Assembly (NCBI GenBank): GCA_003235785.1
Contig: QJYE01000001.1
Location: 1 to 5,630 of the forward strand
DNA from: Nitrospirota bacterium
Lineage (GTDB): Bacteria > Nitrospirota > Nitrospiria > Nitrospirales > UBA8639
Direction: 5' to 3'
Length of the DNA: 5,630 nucleotides
Shown here: piece after piece, positions 5,545 to 5,630 of the stretch
Numbering within the stretch: position 1 is the first letter of the stretch
Layout of the letters: each line of letters begins with the position of its first letter
Notes under the pieces: generated by a model
Database searches by the model: none
What the model was told of the DNA's origin: nothing
What the model saw: only the letters and a program-made list of their open reading frames with translations
Made by a program: the position numbers and the translations under genes

Positions 5545-5630
5545 GCCTGCCTGTCTGGCTTTCCCTTCCTTCCCACTTGTGCTGCCTCTACCAGTTTTCC
5601 TTCTTTTCAATGGCCATGGCCGACTCTCAT

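Noticed and set aside
5543..5561. AAGCC...GGCTT hairpin after the DUF3313 gene as terminator
   Set aside because: The stem is only 5 bp with a 9-nt loop, it overlaps the stop codon, and the following tract is mixed T and C. This is too weak to call.
5610..5630. Possible gene start ATGGCCATGGCC at the right edge
   Set aside because: There is no ribosome-binding site upstream, and only seven codons remain before the window ends, so it cannot be judged.

Overview
The window reads as chromosomal DNA of a Gram-negative bacterium with moderate GC. It encodes two outer-membrane beta-barrel proteins and three predicted lipoproteins, and its long non-coding spacers are full of short palindromic dispersed repeats. 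The protein mix (DUF481 barrel, DUF2959 and DUF3313 lipoproteins, a 'neuromedin U'/MetA-like barrel) and the style of the repeats remind me of Nitrospira-like Nitrospirota. That assignment is inference, and other environmental Gram-negatives are possible. I see no rRNA, tRNA, CRISPR array, transposase, integrase, or defence or toxin module.

Layout. (1) Positions 1-741, minus strand: the first 247 codons of a secreted beta-barrel protein whose 3' end lies beyond the left edge. (2) 742-1324: a spacer with at least three or four degenerate copies of a 'CGTCATCCC...GCAGGGATC' hairpin repeat, ending in a 113-bp unit (1117-1229). A good sigma70-type promoter (1235-1263) follows a few bases later. 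(3) 1325-2368, plus strand: a DUF481 outer-membrane protein. (4) 2369-3459: a repeat-rich spacer. It holds two covarying hairpins, a C5T3/A3G5 hairpin, an inverted copy (2840-2953) of the 1117-1229 unit, and a 121-bp imperfect palindrome (3019-3139). The promoter of the next gene is at 3357-3386. (5) 3460-4107, plus: a DUF2959-type lipoprotein, followed by a strand-specific terminator-like hairpin (4178-4212). (6) 4446-4733, minus: a 95-aa two-cysteine lipoprotein. It is divergent from (7) 4831-5544, plus: a DUF3313 lipoprotein. A perfect 10-bp palindrome lies between the two.

The genes do not form an operon. Each has its own spacer and orientation, and their common theme is the cell envelope. 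No gene function is known beyond family level. The most unusual feature is the repeat architecture, especially the DUF481 gene lying between inverted copies of one repeat unit. I found no convincing new multi-gene system.
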